From Mesorhizobium sp. 65-26 (lineage in GTDB: Bacteria > Pseudomonadota > Alphaproteobacteria > Rhizobiales > Rhizobiaceae): a stretch of DNA of 64,000 nt. Under the pieces are notes generated by a model. The model did no database searches. It was not told the origin of the DNA and saw only the letters and a program-made list of their open reading frames with translations. The stretch lies in NCBI GenBank assembly GCA_001899205.1, contig MKVL01000005.1, forward strand, positions 121,335-185,334. Reading direction: 5' to 3'. Position 1 is the stretch's first letter, and the number at the start of each line of letters is the position of its first letter. Made by a program: the position numbers and the translations under genes. Of the stretch, positions 56,676-64,000 are shown one piece after another.

Positions 56676-57374
56676 ATGCGCAAGGCGTCACGCCTGTTCG
56701 AGATCATCCAGATCCTGCGGCTGGCGCGGCAGCCGGTGACGGCGGCGACCATCGCCGGCGCGCTCGAGGTGACCGTCCGCTCGATCTATCGCGACATTGC
56801 CGCGCTCCAGGCGATGCGCGTGCCGATCGAGGGCGGGCGCGGTATCGGCTATATACTGCGCCCCGGCTTCGACCTGCCGCCGCTGATGTTCTCGATCGAG
56901 GAGATGGAGGCGATCGTGCTGTCGCTGGCACTGCTGGAGCGAACCGGCGACGCCGAGCTCAAGCAGGCGGCGAAACGCGTCGGCGCCAAGATCGCCGGCG
57001 CGGTGCCGGCCCCGCTACGGCAGACGCTTGACGCCAACGCCCTGCATGCCTGGGGCTTTGCCGCGCCCTCGGCCACGACGATCGATCTCGCCATGGTGCG
57101 CCGGGCCATCCGCGACGAGGAGAAGCTCGCGCTTTCCTATCGCGATGAACTGGGACGCGCGAGCGAGCGCGTCATCCGCCCTGTCGCGCTCATCTACTAT
57201 GCCGAGAACGCCAACGTCGTCGCCTGGTGAGAGCTGCGCCAGGCGATCCGCAATTTCCGCAGCGACCGTATCGAGGATTGCCAGCCGACGGGGCTGTTGT
57301 TCAAGGGCGAAGGCGACCGGCTGCGGCAGGTGTGGGTGGACGGCTGGGAGGTGAACTCTCCGGCCGCTGGGTGA
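56676..57374 (+). pseudogene. YafY-type HTH/WYL transcriptional regulator interrupted by TGA
   Basis: The frame from ATG 56676 gives a DeoR-like helix-turn-helix (VTAATIAGALEVTVRSIYRD) and the start of a WYL domain up to NANVVAW, then TGA at 57228-57230. The same frame continues without another stop to 57374 with ELRQAIRNFRSDRIEDC and the usual C-terminal end. Relatives normally read AWCELR here, so a Cys codon TGC has probably become TGA. The product would be a 184-residue truncation lacking the end of the sensor domain. Sequencing error is possible. Confidence 0.8.
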
Positions 57375-57428
57375 AGTAATCCGGCGAAGGAGCAGGCTCC
57401 AACGCAGCCGGATCGCCGCCAGCCATGG

Positions 57429-58610
57429 TCAGGTTGCCTGGACACCCTGGGCGGCAAGACGCTGTCCTCGCAGCAGCGCCAGTCCGGTCTCGGCGAGTGC
57501 GAACAAAAGCACGGCCGTGAGGAACCCGGCTGTCCCGACATGGACAATCAGCCATCCGCCGAGCACCGGAAAACCGAAGATACCCAGGAAATAGGCAACG
57601 ACGAACCATGTCAGCGCGGCATTGCGATGTTCGGCCGGGGCATCGTTTACGGCCTGCGTCTGGATGACCGAGTAGACGAGGCCGTAACCCAGCCCCAGGA
57701 GGATCGCGCTTACGATCTGGACCAGGACACCATGGGCAAGACCGAATGCGACAACGACTCCGGCGATCATCACCGCCAGCAGGATGACCGCGACATGGTC
57801 GCCCTTGGCGCGGCCGATCAGCGGCGCCAGCAGGAACCGGGATGCCACGACGGTAATGGCGTAGGTCGCAAAGAATGTGCTGGCCTGCAGTCCGGTACCG
57901 CGCACGAGCGAGGTCTGGAACGTCAGCAACCCGCTGAACACGCAGGCGCCAAGCCCGACCATCAGGATGGGATAGACGGCCCGCGTGCGCAGCAGCGCCG
58001 GCAAGGCCCGTACCCAATCATTGCCTGCCGCCTTGATGGCCGCCGCGACCGGCCGTACGGCTATGCTTTCAAACACGGCAAGAAGCAGCGCGGCAAGCAG
58101 GCAGACCAGAGCTACCGCGCCGAAGGCCTGCCCGGTCGTCAACCCAAGATCGCTGATGAGCGCGGTCGCCACGATCGGGCTGAGGCCGATCCCGCCCATC
58201 TGGAACGCGCCGTAGCGCGTAAACCAGAAGCCGCGATCCTGATCGCTCACACGCATCGAAAGCGCCATCGGCGCGGCCAGAAAGAAAATGCCCCAGCCAA
58301 GGCCGATGAAAAAGCCGGCAACGCCGATCAGCGGCGTCAAAGCCGACAACGATGCCAGGCCGAGATAGCCGCAGGCCACAAGCGCCGCGCCAAACCCTGC
58401 CATGCGGCCGGCGCCAAGGCGCCAGGCAAACCAGCCGACAAGGGGAACGCCGACAAGCGTGCCCAGCATGGCGCCGCCAAGCGTCGTGCCGGTTTCGATC
58501 TCACTGCCGCCGAGGGCTCGAAAATGCTCGGTGAGAAGGAATGTGGCGCCATAGCCTATGGACGTGAGCAAGGTGGCGACAAAGAGCAGATAGGCGTGCG
58601 ACGTGCGCAT
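57429..58610 (-). CDS. MFS transporter
   Basis: 393 residues with about twelve membrane segments in two halves, separated by a polar loop near residue 190. The N-terminal segment is YLLFVATLLTSIGYGATFLL, and GWFAWRLGAGRMAGFGAAL matches the loop 2-3 signature region. Probably a drug or metabolite exporter. ATG 58610 is used; a GTG at 58622 would be too close to the AAGG sequence. It is divergent from the MocR-type regulator, which may control it. Confidence 0.85.
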   Translation of the reverse strand: MRTSHAYLLFVATLLTSIGYGATFLLTEHFRALGGSEIETGTTLGGAMLGTLVGVPLVGWFAWRLGAGRMAGFGAALVACGYLGLASLSALTPLIGVAGFFIGLGWGIFFLAAPMALSMRVSDQDRGFWFTRYGAFQMGGIGLSPIVATALISDLGLTTGQAFGAVALVCLLAALLLAVFESIAVRPVAAAIKAAGNDWVRALPALLRTRAVYPILMVGLGACVFSGLLTFQTSLVRGTGLQASTFFATYAITVVASRFLLAPLIGRAKGDHVAVILLAVMIAGVVVAFGLAHGVLVQIVSAILLGLGYGLVYSVIQTQAVNDAPAEHRNAALTWFVVAYFLGIFGFPVLGGWLIVHVGTAGFLTAVLLFALAETGLALLRGQRLAAQGVQAT

Positions 58611-58735
58611 CGGGAAAGGCACCTTCCTTAGACGTCCTGGATTTCTCGGACAATGTGGTACAGTGATCTTTCATATTTCGACCGATTTACAGGTCCTCTT
58701 GGAACGGACGCCGGGGACCACCTGGGAGGGAACGC

Positions 58736-60235
58736 GTGGTGGAAAAGGCATCGCGCCGGCACGAAAGCGCCACGCATCTGGTCGATATCGCCATCGACCG
58801 GACGTCGCGGGCCCCGATCGGCCGACAGCTCTATTTCGCCCTGCGCGCCGCCATCGTCGCCGGCAGGATGCCCGCCGGCGCGCGCCTACCTTCGACGCGG
58901 GCGGCGGCCCGGCTTTGGGGCGTGTCGCGCGGCGTCGTGGTCGAGGCCTACGATACTTTGCTCAGCGAGAGCTATGTCGTCGGCCATCATGGCTCCGGCA
59001 CCTTCGTTTCCGCCGACGTGCCAGGGCAGGCGGAGCGCAAACGCCGGACCGTTCCCGCACGCTCAAACGCAAGGAGCGACATCTCCTCCGCCGCACGCTC
59101 CGTCATCGGCAACTTGGCGCTGGACCCGCCAGCCCAGGTCCCCTTCGTCACCGGTCGGGCCGAGCCGGACGACAGGACACGCGCCATTCTCAAACGCATA
59201 GGCCACCGGCATCTCGACGCGCTGTGTGATCACTATCGGAATCCGCAAGGCGAGGAGAGGCTGCGCCGCGAGGTGGTCAGGTATCTCGCGGCGGCGCGGG
59301 GCGTGCGTTGCGAGCCGGGCCGCGTCTTCATCACGTCAGGCTCGCAGCAAGCGATCGATCTTGCCATTCGCACGCTGATCGACCCCGGGGACACCGTTGC
59401 GATCGAGGATCCAAGCTATCCGCCGGCGCGTCTGGCGTTCACCGCCGGCGGCGCCAGACTGGTTCCCATCCCGGTTGATCGGCACGGGATCGATATGGGT
59501 TTGCTGACCGAATGCGGGGAGAACGTCAGGGCCGTCTATGTGACGCCATCCCATCAATATCCCACGGGAACCGTTCTTTCGATGGCGCGCCGTCTGGCCT
59601 TGATCGATTGGGCAGCGGCCAGGGGCGCGTGGATTCTCGAGGACGATTACGACAGCGAATTTCGCTACGATGATCGGCCGCTAGCGGCGCTGCAAGGCAT
59701 CGACGAGCACGAGCGGGTCATCTATTTCGGCACCTTCAGCAAGGCGCTGCTGCCCGGTTTTCGGCTGGGCTATCTGGTGGTCCCAACGGAGCTGGTGCCG
59801 GCCGTCCGGGCGATGCGGGTGCTGCTCGATCGTTTTCCCGCCCCGTTTCACCAGCTCGTGGTCGCCGACTTCCTGAACGAGGGGCATTTCTCCAGCCACC
59901 TCAGGCGCCTGCGAGAGGCCTATCGCGCGTCGCGCGACATGCTGGTGGCGCTGTTGCGGGAACAATTCATAGGCGAGCCGGGGATCGGGATCGAGGTGCC
60001 GATGCAGGGCGTCCATCTGTTTGCCCGGCTGTCCCCAGGCTTCGACGATGTTGCTATTGCACAAGCAGCGCGCCGGTCAGCGGTAACCGTTCTGCCGATT
60101 TCTCCGATGCATCTTGGGGCGGTGACCAGCCACGGCCTGCTGCTTGGCTTCTCCGCCTTGCATCACGAGGATGCGGCGCCTGCCGCCAGGCGACTGGCCC
60201 TGGCAGTCCTCCTGACGCGCGCCGGACATGGATAG
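58736..60235 (+). CDS. MocR-type regulator (GntR helix-turn-helix fused to aminotransferase fold)
   Basis: 499 residues. A GntR-type winged helix (about 15-90; PIGRQLYFALRAAIVAGRMP, LPSTRAAARLWGVSRGVVVE) is joined to a fold-type I aminotransferase domain (about 125-495). The latter has ILEDDYDSEFRYDDRP and the PLP lysine in YFGTFSKALLPGFRLGY, so PLP binding is expected. Such proteins regulate amino-acid, taurine, GABA or vitamin B6 genes; the first example came from the rhizopine moc locus. The start is GTG 58736 behind GGGAGGGAAC. Divergent from the MFS gene. Confidence 0.92.
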   Translation: MVEKASRRHESATHLVDIAIDRTSRAPIGRQLYFALRAAIVAGRMPAGARLPSTRAAARLWGVSRGVVVEAYDTLLSESYVVGHHGSGTFVSADVPGQAERKRRTVPARSNARSDISSAARSVIGNLALDPPAQVPFVTGRAEPDDRTRAILKRIGHRHLDALCDHYRNPQGEERLRREVVRYLAAARGVRCEPGRVFITSGSQQAIDLAIRTLIDPGDTVAIEDPSYPPARLAFTAGGARLVPIPVDRHGIDMGLLTECGENVRAVYVTPSHQYPTGTVLSMARRLALIDWAAARGAWILEDDYDSEFRYDDRPLAALQGIDEHERVIYFGTFSKALLPGFRLGYLVVPTELVPAVRAMRVLLDRFPAPFHQLVVADFLNEGHFSSHLRRLREAYRASRDMLVALLREQFIGEPGIGIEVPMQGVHLFARLSPGFDDVAIAQAARRSAVTVLPISPMHLGAVTSHGLLLGFSALHHEDAAPAARRLALAVLLTRAGHG

Positions 60236-60257
60236 CTGCCTCTCCGACCTGGTTGGC

Positions 60258-61367
60258 CTACCTCACATCCACCCAGCGCTGTTCCCTAAACGAGCGCGCC
60301 ATGGCGTGCACGGTGCGCTCGATCTCCAGCCCTTCGTCGAAATCGACGAGGCGTGCCGGCTTGCCGGCAAGGCGCATCAGCAGTTCTCGGCATTCGATGA
60401 TCTTGAGATCGTTAAAGCCGAGGCCATGGCCCGGCGCGGGGATGAAGGCGTCGTACGGCCGGTGGTGCGGCGCCACCAGTATGGTGCGATAGCCCTGCTC
60501 GGTCGGCCTGTCGGCGGTGAGATAGAGCTGGAACTCGTTCATCCGTTCCTGGTCGTAGAGGATCGAGCCCTTCGAACCGAAGATCTGGATGGCGATGCGG
60601 CCCTTGCGCCCCCAGGCCGAGCGGTTGACCAGCAGCGTGCCGGCGACGCCGTTTTCGAGATGCAAGAGCACGCTGGCGATATCGTAGGTTTCGACCGCGC
60701 GTCGGCCGCCCGAGGCGACGCGCCGGTCGGCATACGGCTTCGCCATGTCGCACATGACGCGGCCGACGCGGCCGAACAGCACCCTGATCAACGACAATGG
60801 ATGCACGGCGAAATCGTCGAGCGCGCCATAGCCGGAGGTCGCCTCGTGCTTCCAGAAAAACAGCGCGTCGGGATCGGCCATGAAGTCCTCGTCCATCTCG
60901 ATGCGCACGAGATTGACGTCGCCGATGATCTTTTCCTCGAGCAGTTGCCCGATGTGGCGGATGGCCGGGTTCTGGATGTAGTTGTAGCCGAGGGCGGCCA
61001 CCTTGCCCGATTTGCGCGCCGCCATGGCCATCGCCTCGGCCTCGGCAAAGCTCGGCGCCATCGGCTTCTCGCACCACAGGTGCTTGCCCGCCTCCAGGAT
61101 GGCGATCGCCATTTCCGGGTGGAACTGGTTCGGCGTGGTCAACGAGACGATGTCGACCTCAGGATCGTTGACCACGGCCCGCCAGTCGCCCGAGCCCCTG
61201 GCGAAGCCGAATTCGCCTGCCTTGCGCCTGGCCAGTTCGTCGTTGACCTCGCCCAGATGCACCAGCCTCGGCCGCTCGACGTCGGGAAACACCGTGCCGA
61301 CCGCGTTCCACGCGATGGCATGGCACTTGCCCATGAAGCCGGTGCCGATAAGACCTATTCCGACCAT
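60258..61367 (-). CDS. Gfo/Idh/MocA family oxidoreductase
   Basis: 369 residues. Rossmann motif GLIGTGFMGKCHAIAWN, catalytic-Lys motif LWCEKPMAPSF, then GYGALDDFAVHPLSLIRVLFG with the conserved Asp/His region. Longer than IdhA and closer to MocA/IolX-type enzymes, so a scyllo-inositol, inosamine or related polyol dehydrogenase is likely. Divergent from the IolR-type regulator, 136 bases away, and CGGAG precedes its start. Confidence 0.9.
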   Translation of the reverse strand: MVGIGLIGTGFMGKCHAIAWNAVGTVFPDVERPRLVHLGEVNDELARRKAGEFGFARGSGDWRAVVNDPEVDIVSLTTPNQFHPEMAIAILEAGKHLWCEKPMAPSFAEAEAMAMAARKSGKVAALGYNYIQNPAIRHIGQLLEEKIIGDVNLVRIEMDEDFMADPDALFFWKHEATSGYGALDDFAVHPLSLIRVLFGRVGRVMCDMAKPYADRRVASGGRRAVETYDIASVLLHLENGVAGTLLVNRSAWGRKGRIAIQIFGSKGSILYDQERMNEFQLYLTADRPTEQGYRTILVAPHHRPYDAFIPAPGHGLGFNDLKIIECRELLMRLAGKPARLVDFDEGLEIERTVHAMARSFREQRWVDVR

Positions 61368-61399
61368 TCGATTGTCTCCGCTGGCGTGAGGAATTTCGG

Positions 61400-61417
61400 A
61401 TGGATGAATTAATCCAT
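61400..61417. promoter_or_regulatory. Palindrome between the MocA-like gene and the IolR-type gene
   Basis: ATGGAT-GAATTA-ATCCAT: perfect 6-base arms with a 6-base spacer, in the A/T-rich divergent promoter region. It has the same spacing as the GGAA-N6-TTCC sites but GGAT/ATCC arms. Possible autoregulatory site. Confidence 0.4.
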
Positions 61418-61503
61418 TTTTTCTACAAATGGAACGTCCAAATCATTTTTGATGGCCTTCTTGCGCGAAATGGCTATGATGATGCAGGAGAGGGACAATC
61501 AGC

Positions 61504-62370
61504 ATGGGCGTGGGCGGAGCGACAATGGACGAACGGGTGCCCCGCGACTTCGAGACGCTGCGCGCGACCATCCTCGAGCGCCGCGAGAACCTGCCGAAGC
61601 GCATCGCGCAGATCGCCGCCTATGCGCTCGACAATCCCGACGACATCGCTTTCGGCACCGCCGCCAGCATCGCCGCGTCGGCCGGCGTCCAGCCTTCGAC
61701 GCTGATCCGCTTTGCCCAGCAGCTCGGCTTCGACGGCTTCACCAGCCTGCAGCAGGTCTTTCGCGAGCGGCTGCGCGAACGCAATTCGACCTATGACGAG
61801 CGCCTGCTGGCCCTGCGCGCCAAGGCCGAGGGCGGCGCCGGGCACCGGGCGATCTTCGACGGCTTCATCGCCGCCGCCAGCACTTCGCTCAACGACATAT
61901 CGCGCACGCTGGACGAGGCCCATCTGGAGCAGGCGGTCTCCCTGCTGGCCAAGGCCGAGACGATCTACGTGCTGGCCAAGCGGCGTTCCTATCCCGTGGC
62001 CTCCTACATCGCCTACGCGCTGGGCAAGCTGAACATCCGCAACCAACTGGTGGAGTCGGCGGCGGGGCTCAATGCCGAGATGATCAGCTTCGCGACGCCG
62101 GCGGACGCCGTCATCGCCATCAGCTTTTCTCCCTACGCGCCGGCGACGATCGACGAAGCGCGCGCCATCCGTGACCAGGGCGTGCCGATCGTGGCCATCA
62201 CCGACAGCTCGTTCTCGCCGCTCGCCCAATTCGCCAGGGTCTGGTTCGAGGTGGCCGAGGCCGATTTCGCCGGCTTCCGCTCGCTCTCGGCGACGATGGC
62301 GCTGGCCATGGCGCTGACCGTCGGCGTCGGCGAAAAGCGCCGCGACGGCGGCCGCAGGCGCAAGGCCTGA
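61504..62370 (+). CDS. iolR: RpiR-family regulator of inositol catabolism (IolR type)
   Basis: 288 residues. The N-terminal RpiR helix-turn-helix (about 20-90) has FGTAASIAASAGVQPSTLIR, and a SIS sugar-phosphate-binding domain (about 130-265) has IYVLAKRRSYPVASYIAY and VIAISFSPYAPATIDEA. It lies directly before iolC, as in Sinorhizobium iolR-iolC-iolD-iolE-iolB, where IolR is the repressor. GAGGG supports ATG 61504; ATG 61525 (MDERVPRDF) with GGAG is an alternative. Confidence 0.88.
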   Translation: MGVGGATMDERVPRDFETLRATILERRENLPKRIAQIAAYALDNPDDIAFGTAASIAASAGVQPSTLIRFAQQLGFDGFTSLQQVFRERLRERNSTYDERLLALRAKAEGGAGHRAIFDGFIAAASTSLNDISRTLDEAHLEQAVSLLAKAETIYVLAKRRSYPVASYIAYALGKLNIRNQLVESAAGLNAEMISFATPADAVIAISFSPYAPATIDEARAIRDQGVPIVAITDSSFSPLAQFARVWFEVAEADFAGFRSLSATMALAMALTVGVGEKRRDGGRRRKA

Positions 62371-62488
62371 AGCGTCCGGAGAGACGCGCCAACGGGTGGC
62401 GTCGAGCGGATGCGGCCATGCAACGGACAGGCCGGAGCATCCGATCCAATCGGATCGCATCCCTCGCCAGGGGCACTTTTCCCAACCG

Positions 62489-62532
62489 GGAACACCCATT
62501 CCATATTGACTAGTGATTGGAATTATTATTTC
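62489..62532. promoter_or_regulatory. Two IolR-type GGAA-N6-TTYC sites before iolC
   Basis: GGAA-CACCCA-TTCC at 62489-62502 and GGAA-TTATTA-TTTC at 62519-62532, exactly 30 bases apart (about three helical turns), 68-111 bases before the iolC start. They match the motif I recall for Sinorhizobium IolR and the site at 47946-47959. Confidence 0.6.
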
Positions 62533-62599
62533 ATATTGCCGGCATCACGGTCCCGTCCGCACGTGCCGACCAAACCATAACACTGCCGGGAGGTAACGA

Positions 62600-64000
62600 A
62601 TGAGCGAAGCCGTGGAAGCAGGACATGCGCCGCTCGACGTCATCACCATCGGCCGCGCCTCCGTCGATCTCTATGGCCAGCAGATCGGCTCGCGGCTTGA
62701 GGACATCACCTCCTTCGCCAAATCGGTCGGTGGATGCCCCGCAAACATTTCCGTCGGCACGGCAAGGCTCGGCCTGCGCTCGGCGCTGCTGACGCGCGTC
62801 GGCGACGAACAGATGGGCCGCTTCATCCGAGAACAGCTGAAGCGGGAGGGCGTGTGCGTCGACGGCCTGCGGACCGACAAGGAGCGGCTGACCGCGCTGG
62901 TGCTGCTGTCGGTCGAGAGCGAGGGCGTCTCGCCGATGATCTTCTACCGCACCGACTGCGCCGACATGGCGCTTTCGGAGGAGGACATCGACGAGGCCTT
63001 CATCGCCTCGGCGCGCGCCATCGTGGTCACCGGCACGCATTTCTCACGGCCCAATTCGGATGCGGCGCAGCGCAAGGCCATCCGTATCATGAAGGCCAAG
63101 GGCGGCAAGGTGGTGTTCGACATCGACTACCGCCCCAACCTCTGGGGCCTGGCCGGCCACGCCGAGGGCTTCGAGCGCTACGTCAAGTCCGACAGGGTGT
63201 CTGCCCAGTTGAAGACGGTGCTGCCGGATTGCGACCTCATCGTCGGCACCGAGGAAGAGATCATGATCGCTTCCGGCGCCGACGATTGCCTGAGCGCACT
63301 GAAGACGATCCGCGCGCTGTCGCCGGCCACGATCGTGCTCAAGCGCGGCGCCATGGGCTGCATCGTCTATGACGGCCCGATCAGCGACAACCTAGAGGAC
63401 GGCATTGTCGGCAAGGGTTTTCCGATCGAGATCTACAATGTGCTGGGCGCCGGCGATGCCTTCATGTCGGGCCTCCTGCGCGGCTGGCTGGGCGGCGAGA
63501 GCTTCGAGACGGCGGCGACCTGGGCCAACGCCTGCGGCGCCTTCGCGGTGTCACGGCTGCTGTGCGCGCCGGAGTATCCGACCTTCGAGGAGCTGCAGTT
63601 CTTCCTCAAGCATGGCAGCAAGCATCGCGCGCTGCGCAAGGACGAGGCGATCAACCATATTCATTGGGCGACGACCCGCAGGCGCGACATTCCCTCGCTG
63701 ATGGCCTTCGCCTGCGATCACCGCGTCCAGCTCGAGGACGTCGCCGCGCGCACCGGAGCCGATCCGGCGCGCATCGGCGACTTCAAGGTGCTGGCCGTCA
63801 AGGCGGCGGCCAGGGTCGCCGTGGGCCGCGACGGCTACGGCATGCTGATCGACGAGAAGCACGGCCGCGAGGCGATGTTCGAATTCGCCCGCCATCCCTT
63901 TGCGTGGCTCGGCCGGCCGGTCGAGCTGCCCGGGTCGCGGCCGTTGCGCTTCGAGTTCTCGCAGGACATCGGTTCGCAGCTCGTGGAATGGCCGGTTGAC
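62600..64000 (+). CDS. iolC: 5-dehydro-2-deoxygluconokinase with C-terminal DUF2090 domain (partial)
   Basis: The frame is open to the window end (467 codons visible). The N-terminal two-thirds is a PfkB-type kinase: VITIGRASVDLYGQQIG, VGGCPANISVGTARLG and NVLGAGDAFMSGLLRGW with catalytic Asp. It phosphorylates 5-dehydro-2-deoxygluconate in inositol breakdown. From about residue 340 a second domain starts (RRDIPSLMAFACDHRVQLE), the DUF2090/IolJ-like aldolase fold usual in proteobacterial IolC. GGGAGG precedes ATG 62600. iolD, iolE and iolB would be expected beyond the window. Confidence 0.94.
   Translation, partial: MSEAVEAGHAPLDVITIGRASVDLYGQQIGSRLEDITSFAKSVGGCPANISVGTARLGLRSALLTRVGDEQMGRFIREQLKREGVCVDGLRTDKERLTALVLLSVESEGVSPMIFYRTDCADMALSEEDIDEAFIASARAIVVTGTHFSRPNSDAAQRKAIRIMKAKGGKVVFDIDYRPNLWGLAGHAEGFERYVKSDRVSAQLKTVLPDCDLIVGTEEEIMIASGADDCLSALKTIRALSPATIVLKRGAMGCIVYDGPISDNLEDGIVGKGFPIEIYNVLGAGDAFMSGLLRGWLGGESFETAATWANACGAFAVSRLLCAPEYPTFEELQFFLKHGSKHRALRKDEAINHIHWATTRRRDIPSLMAFACDHRVQLEDVAARTGADPARIGDFKVLAVKAAARVAVGRDGYGMLIDEKHGREAMFEFARHPFAWLGRPVELPGSRPLRFEFSQDIGSQLVEWPVD

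Noticed and set aside
57228-57230. TGA at a Cys position read as selenocysteine
   Set aside because: WYL regulators have no catalytic need for Sec, no SECIS-like stem was evident after the codon, and a TGC to TGA change is simpler.

Overview
The window looks like the chromosome of a Rhizobiales alphaproteobacterium, most likely Mesorhizobium or a close relative. The reasons are high GC, the gene orders trpF-trpB-trpA-accD-folC, chvI-chvG-hprK-EIIA-HPr-ahcY, pckA beside chvI, hisB-hisH-hisA-hisF-hisE-coaA and hslV-hslU, and several short palindromic repeats of the kind that litter rhizobial genomes. No rRNA, tRNA, CRISPR array or complete insertion sequence was seen.

Layout. 1-2.3 kb: the tail of a probable low-molecular-weight tyrosine phosphatase and a complete Wzc-type polysaccharide tyrosine autokinase. 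Both have a lower-GC style than the rest and look imported. 2.4-8.1 kb: a small unknown protein, then trpFBA, accD and folC. 8.1-9.8 kb: a TauE/SafE transporter, a cupin and thioredoxin. 9.8-21.3 kb: a tightly overlapping leftward operon of divL (atypical kinase with Tyr in place of the phospho-acceptor His), a TsaE-AmgK fusion, a MurU-like nucleotidyltransferase, addB and addA. 21.4-27.0 kb: ahcY, the incomplete regulatory PTS (HPr, EIIA-Man, HprK) and the ChvG/ChvI two-component system. pckA diverges from chvI. 29-32 kb: ArfB, a Kbp-like BON-LysM protein, AlkB and a GT87 membrane protein. 32-38 kb: the his operon with four guest genes (arginase-like, DUF1330, DUF2628, coaA). 38-42.3 kb: hslV, a GNAT, a DUF2585 protein, hslU and a DUF1402 protein.

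43-53.4 kb is a catabolic island resembling rhizopine (methyl-inosamine) and inositol use. Leftward genes encode a MocD-like diiron oxygenase, a MocE-like Rieske ferredoxin, a MocF-like reductase and a very divergent PanB-family protein. A divergent LacI-type regulator is followed by a MocB/IbpA-like binding protein, permease and ATPase, then inositol dehydrogenase IdhA and an SDR. 53.5-60.2 kb is an accessory interval: a vapBC-type toxin-antitoxin pair, DAHP synthase with a striking aromatic leader-peptide attenuator, a LysE exporter, a WYL regulator broken by a TGA codon, and an MFS transporter diverging from a MocR-type regulator. 60.2-64 kb returns to inositol catabolism: a MocA-like dehydrogenase, an IolR-type RpiR regulator and the start of iolC, which runs off the window end.

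How it fits together. A shared GGAA-N6-TTYC motif lies upstream of both the transporter operon and iolC. This suggests that the IolR-type regulator at 61.5 kb controls both halves of the inositol/rhizopine region although they are about 8 kb apart. The most novel-looking element is the DAHP synthase leader. It is a 25-codon, probably leaderless peptide with an F-W-Y-F-S-Y-F run, followed by mutually exclusive antiterminator and terminator stems.
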